Source: Haloferax sp. Atlit-12N
GTDB taxonomy: Archaea; Halobacteriota; Halobacteria; Halobacteriales; Haloferacaceae
Reading direction: 5' to 3'
NCBI RefSeq assembly: GCF_003383095.1
Contig: NZ_PSYW01000002.1
Span: 62,001 to 126,000, forward strand
Length of the DNA stretch: 64,000 nucleotides
Of this stretch, positions 52,048 to 60,916 are shown piece after piece. Each line of letters opens with the position of its first letter. Position 1 is the stretch's first letter. The notes under the pieces were generated by a model, which saw only the letters and a program-made list of their open reading frames with translations, had not been told where the DNA came from and searched no databases. The position numbers and the translations under genes are program-made.

Positions 52048-52617
52048 TTACCGGTCCTCCTTTGAGTGTGTATCGTTTCGCATCGATTTCTCCAGTTCGA
52101 CGCGGTGCGGCCGGTAGCCGTGCCGCCGATAAAACCGACGGGCGGCGTCGTTGTCCGCCAGCACGTCCAGCGCGACGGTATCAGCGCCGGCGTCTCCGAG
52201 CGCGGTCTCCGCCGCCGCCAGCAGTTGCGCGCCGACCCCGGCGTCTCGGTACACCGGGCGGACGAACAGGTTCCGAATCATCCCGCGGGTCGCGTCCTGC
52301 TCGTACGCCCCCGCCTCGATGTCGAACATGACGAATCCGACGATGTCGCCCGCCTCCGCGTCCTCCACGTCCTCCGCGCCGCCTCCGTCGCCTCCGCCGC
52401 CGTCTCCGCTGGTCTCTCCGGTCGCGCCGTTCTCCTGTCCCTCTCGGGCGACGAGCACGCCGTCGGCGGCGACGTGTCGCGCCAGCGCCTCCCGTATCGG
52501 CGTCCGGTTGGCGTCGGCGCGGAGGTGCGACCCGAACGCCCGCTGGTCCGCGGCAAGTTCGACCCACAGGTCGGCGAGGTCGTCGAGGTCGGAAAACGCC
52601 GCCGAACTGACGCGCAT
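52048..52617 (-). CDS. GNAT family N-acetyltransferase
   Basis: 189 residues. The acetyl-CoA site is seen in IRNLFVRPVYRDAGVGAQLLAAAE (motif A with R-x-x-G-x-G, about 115-138) and DNDAARRFYRRHGYRPHRVE (motif B, 153-172). Between the first strands and the core is an unusual glycine/acid-rich insertion (about residues 60-90, many Gly, Asp and Glu), which is probably flexible. The substrate is unknown. Its start is ~160 bp from the livH start on the opposite strand; the stop is 11 bp beyond the tRNA-Thr 5' end. Confidence 0.85.
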   Translation of the reverse strand: MRVSSAAFSDLDDLADLWVELAADQRAFGSHLRADANRTPIREALARHVAADGVLVAREGQENGATGETSGDGGGGDGGGAEDVEDAEAGDIVGFVMFDIEAGAYEQDATRGMIRNLFVRPVYRDAGVGAQLLAAAETALGDAGADTVALDVLADNDAARRFYRRHGYRPHRVELEKSMRNDTHSKEDR

Positions 52618-52731
52618 GGGTCCTGTCGGGGCTCTATCTGCTTTTAAGTGTCGCCGATTTGGGCCGAATTCGAGTAATCGAGGTCCTGCGGGGTGCCAAG
52701 CGGGGTCAGTAAAGACGACCGATGAAGAAAG

Positions 52732-52748
52732 ATTTATCTATGTTTATC
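52732..52748 (+). promoter_or_regulatory. promoter region of the liv operon
   Basis: ATTTATCTATGTTTATC: two TATA-like elements, 30-46 nt before livH at 52778, in an AT-rich patch. Confidence 0.5.
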
Positions 52749-52777
52749 GTCCGCACATATCATGAGGATAGTTATCA

Positions 52778-53884
52778 ATGGGTATTGCCGAAACCTACTC
52801 CCGTGGCAGGCAGTTCGCCATCGAGCGTCCGTTCGCGCTCGTCTTGGCGGTCATCGTAGTCGTACTTCTCGGTGACTTGCTTCGCGGGTTAGCAACAGGG
52901 CAGACGCAGTTTGCCGACATTGGCACGCTGGTCTGGGATGGTCTGATGCGGGGGCTCGTAATCGGCCTCGCGGGCATCGGGTTGTCGATGACGTACAGCA
53001 TTCTAAACTTCGCTAATTTCTCGCACGGCGACTACATCACAGCGGGGGCCTTCTCGGGGTGGGCGACGACGTACCTCATCGCCGGACTCGGACGCGCCGA
53101 CATCGGCGCGCTCCTGCTCGTCGGGGCCGGGGGGTCGGTCTACGGCGGGACGCTCGGCATCGGGATGCTCTCGACGCCGCTCGCGGTCGTCGCCGGCATC
53201 GTCGTCTCCGGCGCGTTCGCTATCGCGCTGTCGCTCGCGGTCGACCGCACCATCTTCAAACCGATTCGGAACGAGGACGGCATCACCCTCCTCATCACGA
53301 GTATCGGCGTCGCGTTCGCGCTGCGTTACCTGATGCAGTTCGTCTTCGGCTCTGACGTGCGCGGGACGACCGCTCAGCCGCCGTCGGTGTCGCTGTACTT
53401 CATCGACGGTACGGTCTTCATCAACGCCCACGACATCACGCTTCTCGTGGTCGCCTCGGCGCTGATGCTCGGGGTTCACGTGCTCTTACAGCGGACGAAA
53501 CTCGGCAAGGCGATGCGCGCGATGGCCGACAACAAGGACCTCGCGCTCATTACCGGTATCTCGACCGAGCGCGTCGTCCGCGCGACGTGGATTATCGGCG
53601 GCGGGCTGACCGGCGTCGCGGGGTACATGTTCATCCTCTGGAAAGGGACGCTCGGGTTCAACGACGGGTGGCTCCTCTTGCTTCTCATCTTCGCCGCGGT
53701 CATCCTCGGCGGCATCGGTTCCATCTACGGGGCCATCGCTGGTGGCCTCGTCATCGGACTGACGGCGTCGATGTCGGTCCTGTGGATTCCCTCGGCGTTC
53801 TCGCGGGCCGCGGCCTTCGTCGTCATGATCGTCATTCTCCTCGTGAAACCGTCCGGGCTGTTCAGCGGGAGGGCGACCGCATGA
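52778..53884 (+). CDS. livH: branched-chain amino-acid ABC transporter permease LivH
   Basis: 368 residues with about eight or nine helices. The family motifs are clear: GLSMTYSILNFANFSHGDYITAGAF near the start and, at the C-terminus, LGKAMRAMADNKDLALITGI followed by VILGGIGSIYGAIAGGLVIG. It forms with LivM the membrane channel for import of Leu/Ile/Val or related amides. First gene of livHMGF; overlaps livM by four bases (ATGA). Upstream AT-rich promoter region. N-terminal extension of ~30 residues before the first family helix. Confidence 0.94.
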   Translation: MGIAETYSRGRQFAIERPFALVLAVIVVVLLGDLLRGLATGQTQFADIGTLVWDGLMRGLVIGLAGIGLSMTYSILNFANFSHGDYITAGAFSGWATTYLIAGLGRADIGALLLVGAGGSVYGGTLGIGMLSTPLAVVAGIVVSGAFAIALSLAVDRTIFKPIRNEDGITLLITSIGVAFALRYLMQFVFGSDVRGTTAQPPSVSLYFIDGTVFINAHDITLLVVASALMLGVHVLLQRTKLGKAMRAMADNKDLALITGISTERVVRATWIIGGGLTGVAGYMFILWKGTLGFNDGWLLLLLIFAAVILGGIGSIYGAIAGGLVIGLTASMSVLWIPSAFSRAAAFVVMIVILLVKPSGLFSGRATA

Positions 53885-55248
53885 GCGTCCGCGACGACTT
53901 CACCGCCCGCATCCCGGGCGGCGACGCGGGCCTCATCGTACTGGTCCTCCTCGGGACGTACCTCGCGTACGTCCTCGCGGGGTTCGTTCTGGGATACACG
54001 CTCCGCGGTCAACTCAACTCCATCGCGACGCTGACGTTCTACATCGGCGTCTTCGCCATGCTGTCGCTCGCGCTCAATCTCCATTGGGGGTACACCGGGC
54101 TGTTCAACATCGGTATCGTCGGCTTCATGGCCGTCGGCGTCTACGTCACGGCAATCGTGACGAAGCCGACGTACGTCGCCGGCGGCGCGGCGCAGGTCGG
54201 CGGCCTCGGCCTGCCGCTTTGGGTGGGCATCCTCGCCGGCATGACCGCGGCCGCGCTGTTGGGACTCGTGGTCGCGCTCCCGGCGCTTCGGTTGCGGGCA
54301 GACTACTTGGCTATTGTCACCATCGCTATGTCGGAAATCGTCCGTTTCAGCTTCCTCTCCGGCGAAATACAGCAGTTCCAGCTGTTCGGTAACCGCGTCG
54401 GCTTCGGCGGCGGGTCGGGTCTCATCCTCGACTTCGCTCCGCCGCTGGAGGCGCTGCTTCGCGGCGTCGGTCTCTGGAATGGGTATCTCGGCTTCGTCGA
54501 CGCCTTCCAAGTCCTCGTGCCGAGGAACCCCAAGCCGGTCGTCGACGGCCTCGTCTACGGGCTGTTGCTCCTCGGGTTCGTCGCGGGCTTCTACTGGCTA
54601 CTCAAGCGTACCGGCGAATCGCCGTTCGGTCGCGTGCTGAAGGCCATCCGCGAGGACGAGGACGTCGCGAACGCCCTCGGCAAGAACACCGACCGGTTCA
54701 AAATCAAGTCGTTCATGCTCGGCTGTGCGCTCATGGGACTCGCCGGCATCCTCTGGCTCGTCCCGCAGGGCGCGGTGACGCCCAACTTCTTCCGGCCGCG
54801 CGTGACGTTCTTCATTTGGATTGCGCTCATCATCGGCGGGGCCGGTTCGAACACGGGGAGCGTCCTCGGGGGTGCCGTCTTCGCAGCGGTGCTCTACCAG
54901 GGGCCGCGCTACTTCCAGAACCTCGTGTCGGCGGTGTTCCCCAACCTCGACTCGCCATCCGGCTTCGGACAGGCGATTTCACCGCTCATCTCGCAGTTCG
55001 ACCCCGTGCCGTTCCTCCTGTACACGGTCGACAGCATCCGGCAACTCCAGTTGGTCGTGATGGGCCTCGTGCTCATCTGGCTGATGCACAACCGGCCGGA
55101 GGGGATGCTCGGCTACCGCAAGGAGACCGCGTCCGTCATCCCGCTGTCGCGGCCGAAGTCGATGGCCAACGACGGCGGCAGCGACGACTCGGTCCGCACC
55201 GACGGCGGCGTCGATGCCCCGGCTCAGGGAGGTGAGACCGATGAGTGA
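53881..55248 (+). CDS. livM: branched-chain amino-acid ABC transporter permease LivM
   Basis: 455 residues, about ten helices. LivM-type signatures: ALNLHWGYTGLFNIGIVGFMAVGVY, and RTGESPFGRVLKAIREDEDVANALGKNT-like cytoplasmic loop (about 240-267) that couples to the ATPases. It carries an extra ~60-residue region between helices and a disordered acidic C-terminal tail (about 425-455). It overlaps livH by four bases and livG by eight, so the operon is tightly coupled. Confidence 0.94.
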   Translation: MSVRDDFTARIPGGDAGLIVLVLLGTYLAYVLAGFVLGYTLRGQLNSIATLTFYIGVFAMLSLALNLHWGYTGLFNIGIVGFMAVGVYVTAIVTKPTYVAGGAAQVGGLGLPLWVGILAGMTAAALLGLVVALPALRLRADYLAIVTIAMSEIVRFSFLSGEIQQFQLFGNRVGFGGGSGLILDFAPPLEALLRGVGLWNGYLGFVDAFQVLVPRNPKPVVDGLVYGLLLLGFVAGFYWLLKRTGESPFGRVLKAIREDEDVANALGKNTDRFKIKSFMLGCALMGLAGILWLVPQGAVTPNFFRPRVTFFIWIALIIGGAGSNTGSVLGGAVFAAVLYQGPRYFQNLVSAVFPNLDSPSGFGQAISPLISQFDPVPFLLYTVDSIRQLQLVVMGLVLIWLMHNRPEGMLGYRKETASVIPLSRPKSMANDGGSDDSVRTDGGVDAPAQGGETDE

Positions 55249-56104
55249 CGCCGCGGACCAGCCGGTCGAAGACGTAGCGAACAAGGTCGACGAGGGGGCG
55301 CTCGGCGCGTTCGCCTCCGGCGTCGAGACGTCGGTCGACTACCCGCTCCAGGTCGAAGGTCTGGAGAAGTCCTTCGGTGGCATCACCGCCGTCGACGGGG
55401 CCAGCTTCGAGGTCGAAGCCGGGTCACTCACGGGTCTCATTGGCCCCAACGGGGCCGGCAAGTCGACGACGTTCAACCTCATCACGGGCATGCTCAAGCC
55501 CGACGCCGGCACGGTCACGTTCAACGGCGAGGACATCACCGGCGAGGAGCCGTACGAAATCGCGAACCGCGGGATGGTTCGGACGTTCCAAATCGCCCGC
55601 GAACTGAGCGAGATGACCGTCCTCGAGAACATGATGCTGGCGCCGAAACACCAGCGCGGCGAGACGCTGTGGCGCTCCGTCATGCCGGGCGTCCGCGACG
55701 ACGTCCGCGAACAGGAAGAGGAACTGCTCGAACGCGTCTGGGAGGTGCTCGACTTCTTCGACATCGCCCACATCGCAGAGGAGTACGCGGGCAACCTCTC
55801 CGGCGGGCAGCGCAAACTGCTCGAGATGGCGCGGGCGCTTCTGACCGACCCCGACATGCTGCTCTTGGACGAGCCGTTCGCCGGGGTCAACCCCACACTC
55901 GAGAAGAAACTGCTCGAACACGTACACGAACTCCGCGAGCAGGGCTACACGTTCCTGCTCGTCGAACACGACATGGACCTCATCATGAACAACTGTGAAC
56001 ACGTCATCGTCCTCCACCAGGGCTCGGTGCTCACGGAGGGGACGCCGGACGAGATTCGGAGCAACGAAGAGGTCATCGAGGCCTACCTCGGGGGCAACGT
56101 ATGA
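55241..56104 (+). CDS. livG: branched-chain amino-acid ABC transporter ATPase LivG
   Basis: 287 residues. ATP-binding cassette with Walker A GPNGAGKS (about 67-74), signature NLSGGQRKLLEMARAL (185-200), Walker B LLLDEPFAG and the switch histidine in LLVEHDMDLI. The EEPYEIANRGMVRTFQIARELSEMTVLENM region (A-loop to Q-loop) is characteristic of LivG. A ~30-residue acidic N-terminus precedes the domain. It powers import together with LivF. Start codon is within livM's last codons. Confidence 0.95.
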   Translation: MSDAADQPVEDVANKVDEGALGAFASGVETSVDYPLQVEGLEKSFGGITAVDGASFEVEAGSLTGLIGPNGAGKSTTFNLITGMLKPDAGTVTFNGEDITGEEPYEIANRGMVRTFQIARELSEMTVLENMMLAPKHQRGETLWRSVMPGVRDDVREQEEELLERVWEVLDFFDIAHIAEEYAGNLSGGQRKLLEMARALLTDPDMLLLDEPFAGVNPTLEKKLLEHVHELREQGYTFLLVEHDMDLIMNNCEHVIVLHQGSVLTEGTPDEIRSNEEVIEAYLGGNV

Positions 56105-56862
56105 GCGTCGACGCTAACACCGACGCGACGAGCGGCGCGGGCGTCGAGGGGCGCGACGACGTACTTCTGCGCGTCCGCAACCTCGACGCCGGCTACGGCG
56201 ACCTCCAGATTCTCACCGACGTCGACATGGACGTGTTCGACGGCGAGTACGTCACCATCGTCGGGCCGAACGGGGCCGGCAAGTCGACGACGATGAAATC
56301 GGTCTTCGGGCTGACCGCCCACATGGGCGGGACGGTCCAGTTCAAAGACGAGGACATCACCGGGCGCCGACCCGAGGACATCATCCACGTCGGCATCGGC
56401 TACGTCCCGCAGAACGACAACATCTTCCCGACGCTGACGGTCGAAGAGAACCTCGAGATGGGCGCGTACATTCTCGACGAGGTGCCGCAGGACGCCATGG
56501 AGGCGGTCTACGAGCGGTTCCCCATCCTCAGAGAGCGGAAAGACCAGAAGGCGGGCACCATGTCCGGCGGGCAACAGCAGATGCTCGCGATGGGTCGTGC
56601 GCTCATGCTCGATCCCGACCTCCTGCTCTTAGACGAGCCGTCGGCGGGGCTCGCGCCCGACCTCGTCGAGGAGATGTTCGACAAAATCGACGAAATCAAC
56701 GAGGCCGGCACGGCCATCCTGATGGTCGAACAGAACGCGAAGGAGGCGCTCCGGCGCTGTGACCGCGGCTACGTCCTCGCCAACGGACAGAACCGCTACA
56801 TGGACACCGGCACCGCGCTTCTCGAAGACGAACAGGTTCGGCAGGACTTCCTCGGCGGATAG
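56101..56862 (+). CDS. livF: branched-chain amino-acid ABC transporter ATPase LivF
   Basis: 253 residues. Walker A GPNGAGKS (about 58-65), LivF-type GYVPQNDNIFPTLTVEENLEMGAY (Q-loop), signature TMSGGQQQMLAMGRALM, Walker B LLLDEPSAGLAPDLVEEMF and the switch segment LMVEQNAKEAL. Last gene of livHMGF, overlapping livG by four bases. The gene for the substrate-binding protein is next but on the opposite strand, ending 348 bp away. Confidence 0.95.
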   Translation: MSVDANTDATSGAGVEGRDDVLLRVRNLDAGYGDLQILTDVDMDVFDGEYVTIVGPNGAGKSTTMKSVFGLTAHMGGTVQFKDEDITGRRPEDIIHVGIGYVPQNDNIFPTLTVEENLEMGAYILDEVPQDAMEAVYERFPILRERKDQKAGTMSGGQQQMLAMGRALMLDPDLLLLDEPSAGLAPDLVEEMFDKIDEINEAGTAILMVEQNAKEALRRCDRGYVLANGQNRYMDTGTALLEDEQVRQDFLGG

Positions 56863-57210
56863 TCCGTCCCGACGGTCCACGCTATTTTTTCGGCGCTCAC
56901 TCGCAGACGGACTCGAACGACTCGACCGAGAGACTGCCGTCTCTACTGTCGCCGACGCCGTCGTCGCTGCCATCGTCGTCGCCATCATCGTCACCGTCTG
57001 AACCGCCGCCGAGCGTCGCCGTCGCGTTCGCGTTCCAGCAGTCACACGCCGCGTAGGAGGCCTTCGAGAGGAGGCCGCAGCGCTTCATCGACGCATAGCT
57101 GTCAGCGGTCGTATGAGTGACTTGTGTCGGTCAAGTTGTGTGCGACTCCCGGAGTGCGGCCGCTCGCGTCGGCGGCGACGAAGAAAAAAATCGGGTCTGT
57201 CGGGTCGGTC
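56863..57210. other. 348 bp between livF and the convergent binding-protein gene
   Basis: One minus-strand frame (56897-57088, 63 codons) has five Cys and an Asp/Gly-rich middle, but lacks a promoter and stands alone, so it is not called. The sequence is otherwise GC-rich spacer between two convergent genes; an AAGAAAAAAATC run at 57180-57191 (oligo-T on the minus strand) is just downstream of the binding-protein gene and could end its transcript. Confidence 0.5.
57183..57189 (-). terminator. oligo-T terminator after the binding-protein gene
   Basis: A run of A on the plus strand, read as TTTTTTT on the minus strand, about 20 nt past the stop codon of the branched-chain amino-acid binding protein gene. 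Oligo-T runs are the usual archaeal termination signal. Confidence 0.45.
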
Positions 57211-58524
57211 TTAGCTGTCCGGGCCGGAGAGCGCCGTCTCGATGACGGAGGAGTACGACGACTCGCCGATGTTGAACGCGACCTGGTTGTACACTTCGCC
57301 GTCGAACGAGTCGCTGAACACGTTCGAGAAGCGCTCCGAGAGCTGCTGGCCGTAGTCGTTGTTGACGTACAGCGTCGAGACCGAACTGACTTCGAGGCGC
57401 TCGGCCATGACCTGCGCCATGACGCGGCCCTGCAGGAAGTCGGACGGTGCAGTCCGGAAGATGAAGTCGTTGTCTTCGAGGTTCGAGACGGACAGCGCCG
57501 TCGAGGACGGCGAGCAACCGACGATCTCGTTCGGGATGAACGCCTGCTGTGAGACGGGGACGTTCACGCCGGACGACGCGGAGCCACAGACGGACGGAAC
57601 GCCCGCGGAGACGAGCGACTGCGCGGCGGAGACACCGGCGTCCGGTGACGTTTGGGTGTCTTCGATTTGCGCGTTAACGGAGAGTCCGGCCGGGTTGGCA
57701 TCGTTGACCTGCATGACCGGAATCTGTGCGGCCTGAATCATCGGCGCACCGACGGCCGCGAGGTCGCCGGTCTCGGGCAGCAGGATGCCGACCGACATCT
57801 CGCGGTCGGAACCGCCCGGACCGCTGTCCGCGGACGGGCCGTTCCCGTCGGGGTTCTCGCCGGCGAAGGACTGCGTCTCGACGCTCGACGTGGCGTTGTT
57901 CTCGGCGTCGAACTCCCAGATGGCGTACGCGGCTTCCGCCGGGTCGCCGTTCTCGTCGAAGTTGACGGACGAGGACGCGCCTTGGTAGTCGATGTCTTCT
58001 CCGTTCGCGGCCGCCTCGACGCCCTCGACGAGGTTGTCTGGTCCGACGGTCATCCCGCCGGGGTTCGCCATCCGGCGCATCTGGTCTTTGATGGCCGGGC
58101 CGGAGTTCTCCCCGGCGGCGGCGTTCGCGAGAAGCTGAATCGCGACCGAGTCGTACGTCTGTGACGTGAAGACACCGGGTGCCGCGCCGTACTCGTCTTG
58201 GAACAGCTGATTGAACGTGTCTTGGTTCGGACCGCCCGCCGCGGGTGCCGTCCCGGTCACGTTCGCCATGTCGTTGCCGACCTGCCCGGGCATCGAGCCG
58301 GAGCGCATCCCGTCGGGCACGAGTATCTCCTCGCTCCCGTCGGACGCGCTGTAGTAGTCACGGAACAGTTGAATGCCGCTTTCGGGGTAGCCGATGACGA
58401 CGATCCCCTCGGGACCGCCGCCACCGCCGCCGCCACCGATGCATCCGGATAAGCCAGTCAAGCCTGCCGCGCCCGCGGCTCCCACTCCCTTGAGGAAGTC
58501 GCGGCGTACGATATCACGTACCAT
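57211..58524 (-). CDS. livJ: branched-chain amino-acid ABC transporter substrate-binding lipoprotein
   Basis: 437 residues. The N-terminus has a Tat motif (VRRDFLKG), a short hydrophobic stretch and a lipobox ending LSGC (C28), followed by seven or eight glycines, so a Tat-exported lipoprotein on the outer face is inferred. The mature protein is a type 1 periplasmic binding fold: MSVGILLPETGDLAAVGAPM, DTQTSPDAGVSAAQSLVSAGVP and TLYVNNDYGQQLSERF. Peripla_BP_6-like. Two other domains of the fold follow in the expected order. Proximity to livHMGF (opposite strand, convergent) indicates it delivers amino acids to that permease. Confidence 0.93.
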   Translation of the reverse strand: MVRDIVRRDFLKGVGAAGAAGLTGLSGCIGGGGGGGGPEGIVVIGYPESGIQLFRDYYSASDGSEEILVPDGMRSGSMPGQVGNDMANVTGTAPAAGGPNQDTFNQLFQDEYGAAPGVFTSQTYDSVAIQLLANAAAGENSGPAIKDQMRRMANPGGMTVGPDNLVEGVEAAANGEDIDYQGASSSVNFDENGDPAEAAYAIWEFDAENNATSSVETQSFAGENPDGNGPSADSGPGGSDREMSVGILLPETGDLAAVGAPMIQAAQIPVMQVNDANPAGLSVNAQIEDTQTSPDAGVSAAQSLVSAGVPSVCGSASSGVNVPVSQQAFIPNEIVGCSPSSTALSVSNLEDNDFIFRTAPSDFLQGRVMAQVMAERLEVSSVSTLYVNNDYGQQLSERFSNVFSDSFDGEVYNQVAFNIGESSYSSVIETALSGPDS

Positions 58525-58641
58525 GTGAAAGGCAATGGCAACTCCCGCTTATAAAATTTACTCCCTGAGTTTGAAAAGCCATGATAATTGCGACCGACGG
58601 CGGTGCGAGAATCGGCTGTGTGGGAACGTCAGACAACGTTC

Positions 58642-58649
58642 TTTATATA
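58642..58649 (+). promoter_or_regulatory. TATA box upstream of udk
   Basis: TTTATATA in GTTCTTTATATACAC, 62-69 nt before the udk ATG at 58711, implying a leader of ~40 nt; a long in-frame start at 58588 lies upstream of this box and is therefore unlikely. Confidence 0.6.
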
Positions 58650-58710
58650 CACTCGCGTCGGAGCCGGTGAATCGCTGCGTTCAAACCCGTTCGCGGGCGT
58701 CTTTGGGACA

Positions 58711-59406
58711 ATGACTATCCCGTCGTTCGTTATCGGTATCGCGGGGGGGAGCGGTGCCGGGAAAACCACCGTGGCCCGACTCATCACGGAGAACGTCGGC
58801 GAGTCCGTGACGCGGATTCCGATTGACAACTACTACAAAGACCAGAGTCACTTGGAGATGGACGAACGCGAGCAGGTGAACTACGACCACCCCTCGGCGT
58901 TCGAGTGGGACCTCCTGTACGAACAGCTCTCGGAGCTATTGGAGGGGAGAGCCGTCGAGATGCCGCAGTACGACTTCGAGATACACAACCGGAAGCCCGA
59001 GCGGAACACCGTCGAACCGACCGACGTCATCATCCTCGAAGGAATTCTCGCGCTCTACGACGAGGACGTAAACGAGATGCTCGACCTCCGGCTCTACGTG
59101 GAGACCGACGCCGACGTTCGCATCCTCCGGCGCATCCAGCGCGACGCCATCGACCGCGGACGCGACCTTCAGGGCGTCATCGACCAGTACCTCTCGACGG
59201 TCAAGCCGATGCACGAGCAGTTCATCGAGCCGACGAAGAAGCACGCGGACCTCATCATTCCCGAGGGGGCCAACAGCGTCGCCGTCACGCTGCTCGAAGA
59301 GAAAGTCCAAGCGGAAGTCGAAGGCGACGAAACGCGCACCTGGGAGCGCGACGCTATCGAACGGAAAGTCCAAGAGCGGACCTCGTCCCGCGGGCCCGAC
59401 AACTAA
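58711..59406 (+). CDS. udk: uridine kinase
   Basis: 231 residues. Uridine/cytidine kinase of the P-loop NTPase fold, phosphorylating uridine with ATP or GTP in pyrimidine salvage. Walker A GGSGAGKT at 12-19, PIDNYYKD (family signature), DHPSAFEWDLL and LEGILALYDE are all present, with the LID region RIQRDAIDRGRDLQGVIDQY. The start is the ATG at 58711, preceded by a ~40-nt leader from a strong TATA box. It is followed by a convergent DUF5785 gene. Confidence 0.95.
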   Translation: MTIPSFVIGIAGGSGAGKTTVARLITENVGESVTRIPIDNYYKDQSHLEMDEREQVNYDHPSAFEWDLLYEQLSELLEGRAVEMPQYDFEIHNRKPERNTVEPTDVIILEGILALYDEDVNEMLDLRLYVETDADVRILRRIQRDAIDRGRDLQGVIDQYLSTVKPMHEQFIEPTKKHADLIIPEGANSVAVTLLEEKVQAEVEGDETRTWERDAIERKVQERTSSRGPDN

Positions 59407-59442
59407 CGCGGCGTCGCGGGTCGAAAATCGGGGCCTCGAAGC

Positions 59443-59763
59443 TTACGCCTTCTTGCCGGTGACGAACTGCGCTGCGCCCTCGTAGAACCAGAAGTCGTTT
59501 TCGCGCATCGCCTTGCCGACTGCCTTGTGCAGTTCGATGAAGTCGCCGAACTCCTCGCCTTCGACGTGCTCGAAGATGTCCGCGAGCGAGACGACGCGTT
59601 CGTAGTCGAGTCGGATGGGGTGGTCGCCGAACTCTTCGACGAACTCCGCTTTGTTCAGCGGGAAGTCCTCGTCTTCGTCGACCTTCTTCGCGATGACTGC
59701 CTGGCCGTACTTGCGTCCGCCTTCGCTCCCCTCTTCGCCGTCCGGGTCGTGTGGCCAATCCAT
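59443..59763 (-). CDS. DUF5785 family haloarchaeal protein
   Basis: 106 residues. A small, acidic alpha/beta protein with MDWPHDPDGEEGSEGGRKYG at the start, FPLNKAEFVEEFGDHPIRLDY and the C-terminal FWFYEGAAQFVTGKKA. This matches an uncharacterised haloarchaeal family (DUF5785; name recalled, fairly sure). The middle region ADIFEHVEGEEFGDFIELHKAVG is helical. No Cys, metal or membrane motif. The start at 59763 gives the family N-terminus. Upstream, the GNAT gene lies 150 bp away in the opposite direction. Confidence 0.85.
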   Translation of the reverse strand: MDWPHDPDGEEGSEGGRKYGQAVIAKKVDEDEDFPLNKAEFVEEFGDHPIRLDYERVVSLADIFEHVEGEEFGDFIELHKAVGKAMRENDFWFYEGAAQFVTGKKA

Positions 59764-59913
59764 ACCCGAGTGTTGGCAGGCCGATTCAAAGCCGTTACGC
59801 ATCTGTGGGGATTTGTCACGCGGTCCGTCGCTGTCGGGTCGGCTGCGAGTTTTGTGTCGCATGCTACCGATGAACAAGAAATATACGCGTGGCACGCCAT
59901 CATACTGGGAGTC

Positions 59914-60645
59914 ATGCAAGCGACCGAGCGCCCGACGTTCGAATCCGAGGCGAGCAAGGTCATCTACGAGTACGTCGAGCGGCACGGCACCGCCAAGCGA
60001 AACGTCCTTCTCGACGTCGCGCCGGTGTCGTCCGACGAGTTCCGAATCGAACTCGACCGTCTGAAGTCCCGCGGCTATCTGGAGGAAGACGGCGGCACGC
60101 TCCAGTTGGCGCTCGACGTGGGCACTATCGAGGAACACGAGACCGACGCCGGCATCATCACCATCCGGCCCGCTCGCCCGCGCGACTTCGAGGGCCTCCT
60201 CGACGCGATTCGAGACGTGACGGCCGAAGAGACGTACGTCGTCGCCGAGACCATCGCCGAGCAACTGCTCTACGAGGAGACGATTACCCGCCACAATCAG
60301 GTGCAGTCCCGCGTGTTCTTCGTCGCCACCATCGGTGAGGAGGTCGTCGGCTGGACGCACCTCGACCTCCCGCAGATGTCGCGCATCCGCGAGACGGCCC
60401 AACAGACCGTCGGTGTCAAGGAGGACTACCGCGGGTCGGGCATCGGCAGTCTCCTCCTGCAACGCGGCCTCGACTGGGCCGAAGCCAACGGCTTCCGGAA
60501 AGTGTACAACAGCGTTCCGATGACGAACGACCGCGCGCTGGAGTTCCTCGGCGACCACGACTGGGAGACCGAAGCCATCCGCAGGGACCACTACACCATC
60601 GGCGACGAGCACGTCGACGAAGTGATGATGGCGTACCGGTTCTGA
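59914..60645 (+). CDS. winged-helix-GNAT fusion acetyltransferase
   Basis: 243 residues. The N-terminal ~75 residues are a winged-helix-like domain (FESEASKVIYEYVERHGTAKRNV, VSSDEFRIELDRLKSRGYLEEDG, LQLAL) and the rest a GNAT domain: IITIRPARPRDFEGLLDAIRDV, the acetyl-CoA site VKEDYRGSGIGSLLLQRGLDWAE (about 170-192) and KVYNSVPMTNDRALEFLGDHDW. A protein or small-molecule acetyltransferase is inferred. Fusion with a DNA-binding-like domain is found in several haloarchaeal acetyltransferases; whether it binds DNA is unknown. A TATA-like AAATATAC lies at 59878-59885, 28-36 nt before the ATG. Confidence 0.87.
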   Translation: MQATERPTFESEASKVIYEYVERHGTAKRNVLLDVAPVSSDEFRIELDRLKSRGYLEEDGGTLQLALDVGTIEEHETDAGIITIRPARPRDFEGLLDAIRDVTAEETYVVAETIAEQLLYEETITRHNQVQSRVFFVATIGEEVVGWTHLDLPQMSRIRETAQQTVGVKEDYRGSGIGSLLLQRGLDWAEANGFRKVYNSVPMTNDRALEFLGDHDWETEAIRRDHYTIGDEHVDEVMMAYRF

Positions 60646-60668
60646 CCGGGACGCGGGCTGTCGGTCGC

Positions 60669-60673
60669 TTTTT
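60669..60673 (+). terminator. possible T-tract terminator after the GNAT gene
   Basis: A TTTTT run 24 nt after the GNAT stop codon, followed by a GC-rich segment; weak on its own. Confidence 0.25.
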
Positions 60674-60775
60674 GCTGGGTCGTTGGTGTCGCTTGGAGCG
60701 GATGCGATGGGACTGGGAATCGACGCTCACGCCGGCGAGCACACGCTGCGCGGTGCTCGCCGAGTTGTTCGCGTC

Positions 60776-60804
60776 AGAATGCGGTGGGACTGGGATTTGA
60801 ACCC
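60776..60804 (+). repeat. 29-bp copy of the tRNA-Ser 3' end (distal)
   Basis: Identical to 60917-60945, which covers the 3' end of tRNA-Ser and a few flanking bases; the copies are in direct orientation, start to start 141 bp. Resembles the duplicated target left by integration at a tRNA gene. Confidence 0.85.
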
Positions 60805-60853
60805 CACTCGCTCCGCTCACGTCGTTCGCTCCGCTCCCTGCTTCAAATCCCAG
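60790..60853. repeat. inverted repeat containing a copy of the T-arm segment
   Basis: CTGGGATTTGAA (60790-60801) and TTCAAATCCCAG (60842-60853) are perfect 12-bp inverted copies 40 bp apart; the intervening 40 bp hold CGCTCCGCTC twice and CGCTCACG, two bases, GTTCGCTC, the motif also present beside tRNA-Glu at 41073. Confidence 0.75.
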
Positions 60854-60916
60854 CCCGTCTCAGCGTCACACGTTCACCGGAGACGCGCAGCTAAACCTGC
60901 GCGTCTCGGTTCTCTG

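Noticed and set aside
56897..57088. 63-codon Cys-containing minus-strand frame
   Set aside because: No promoter or conserved pattern; the Asp/Gly repeat and Cys cluster alone are not enough.
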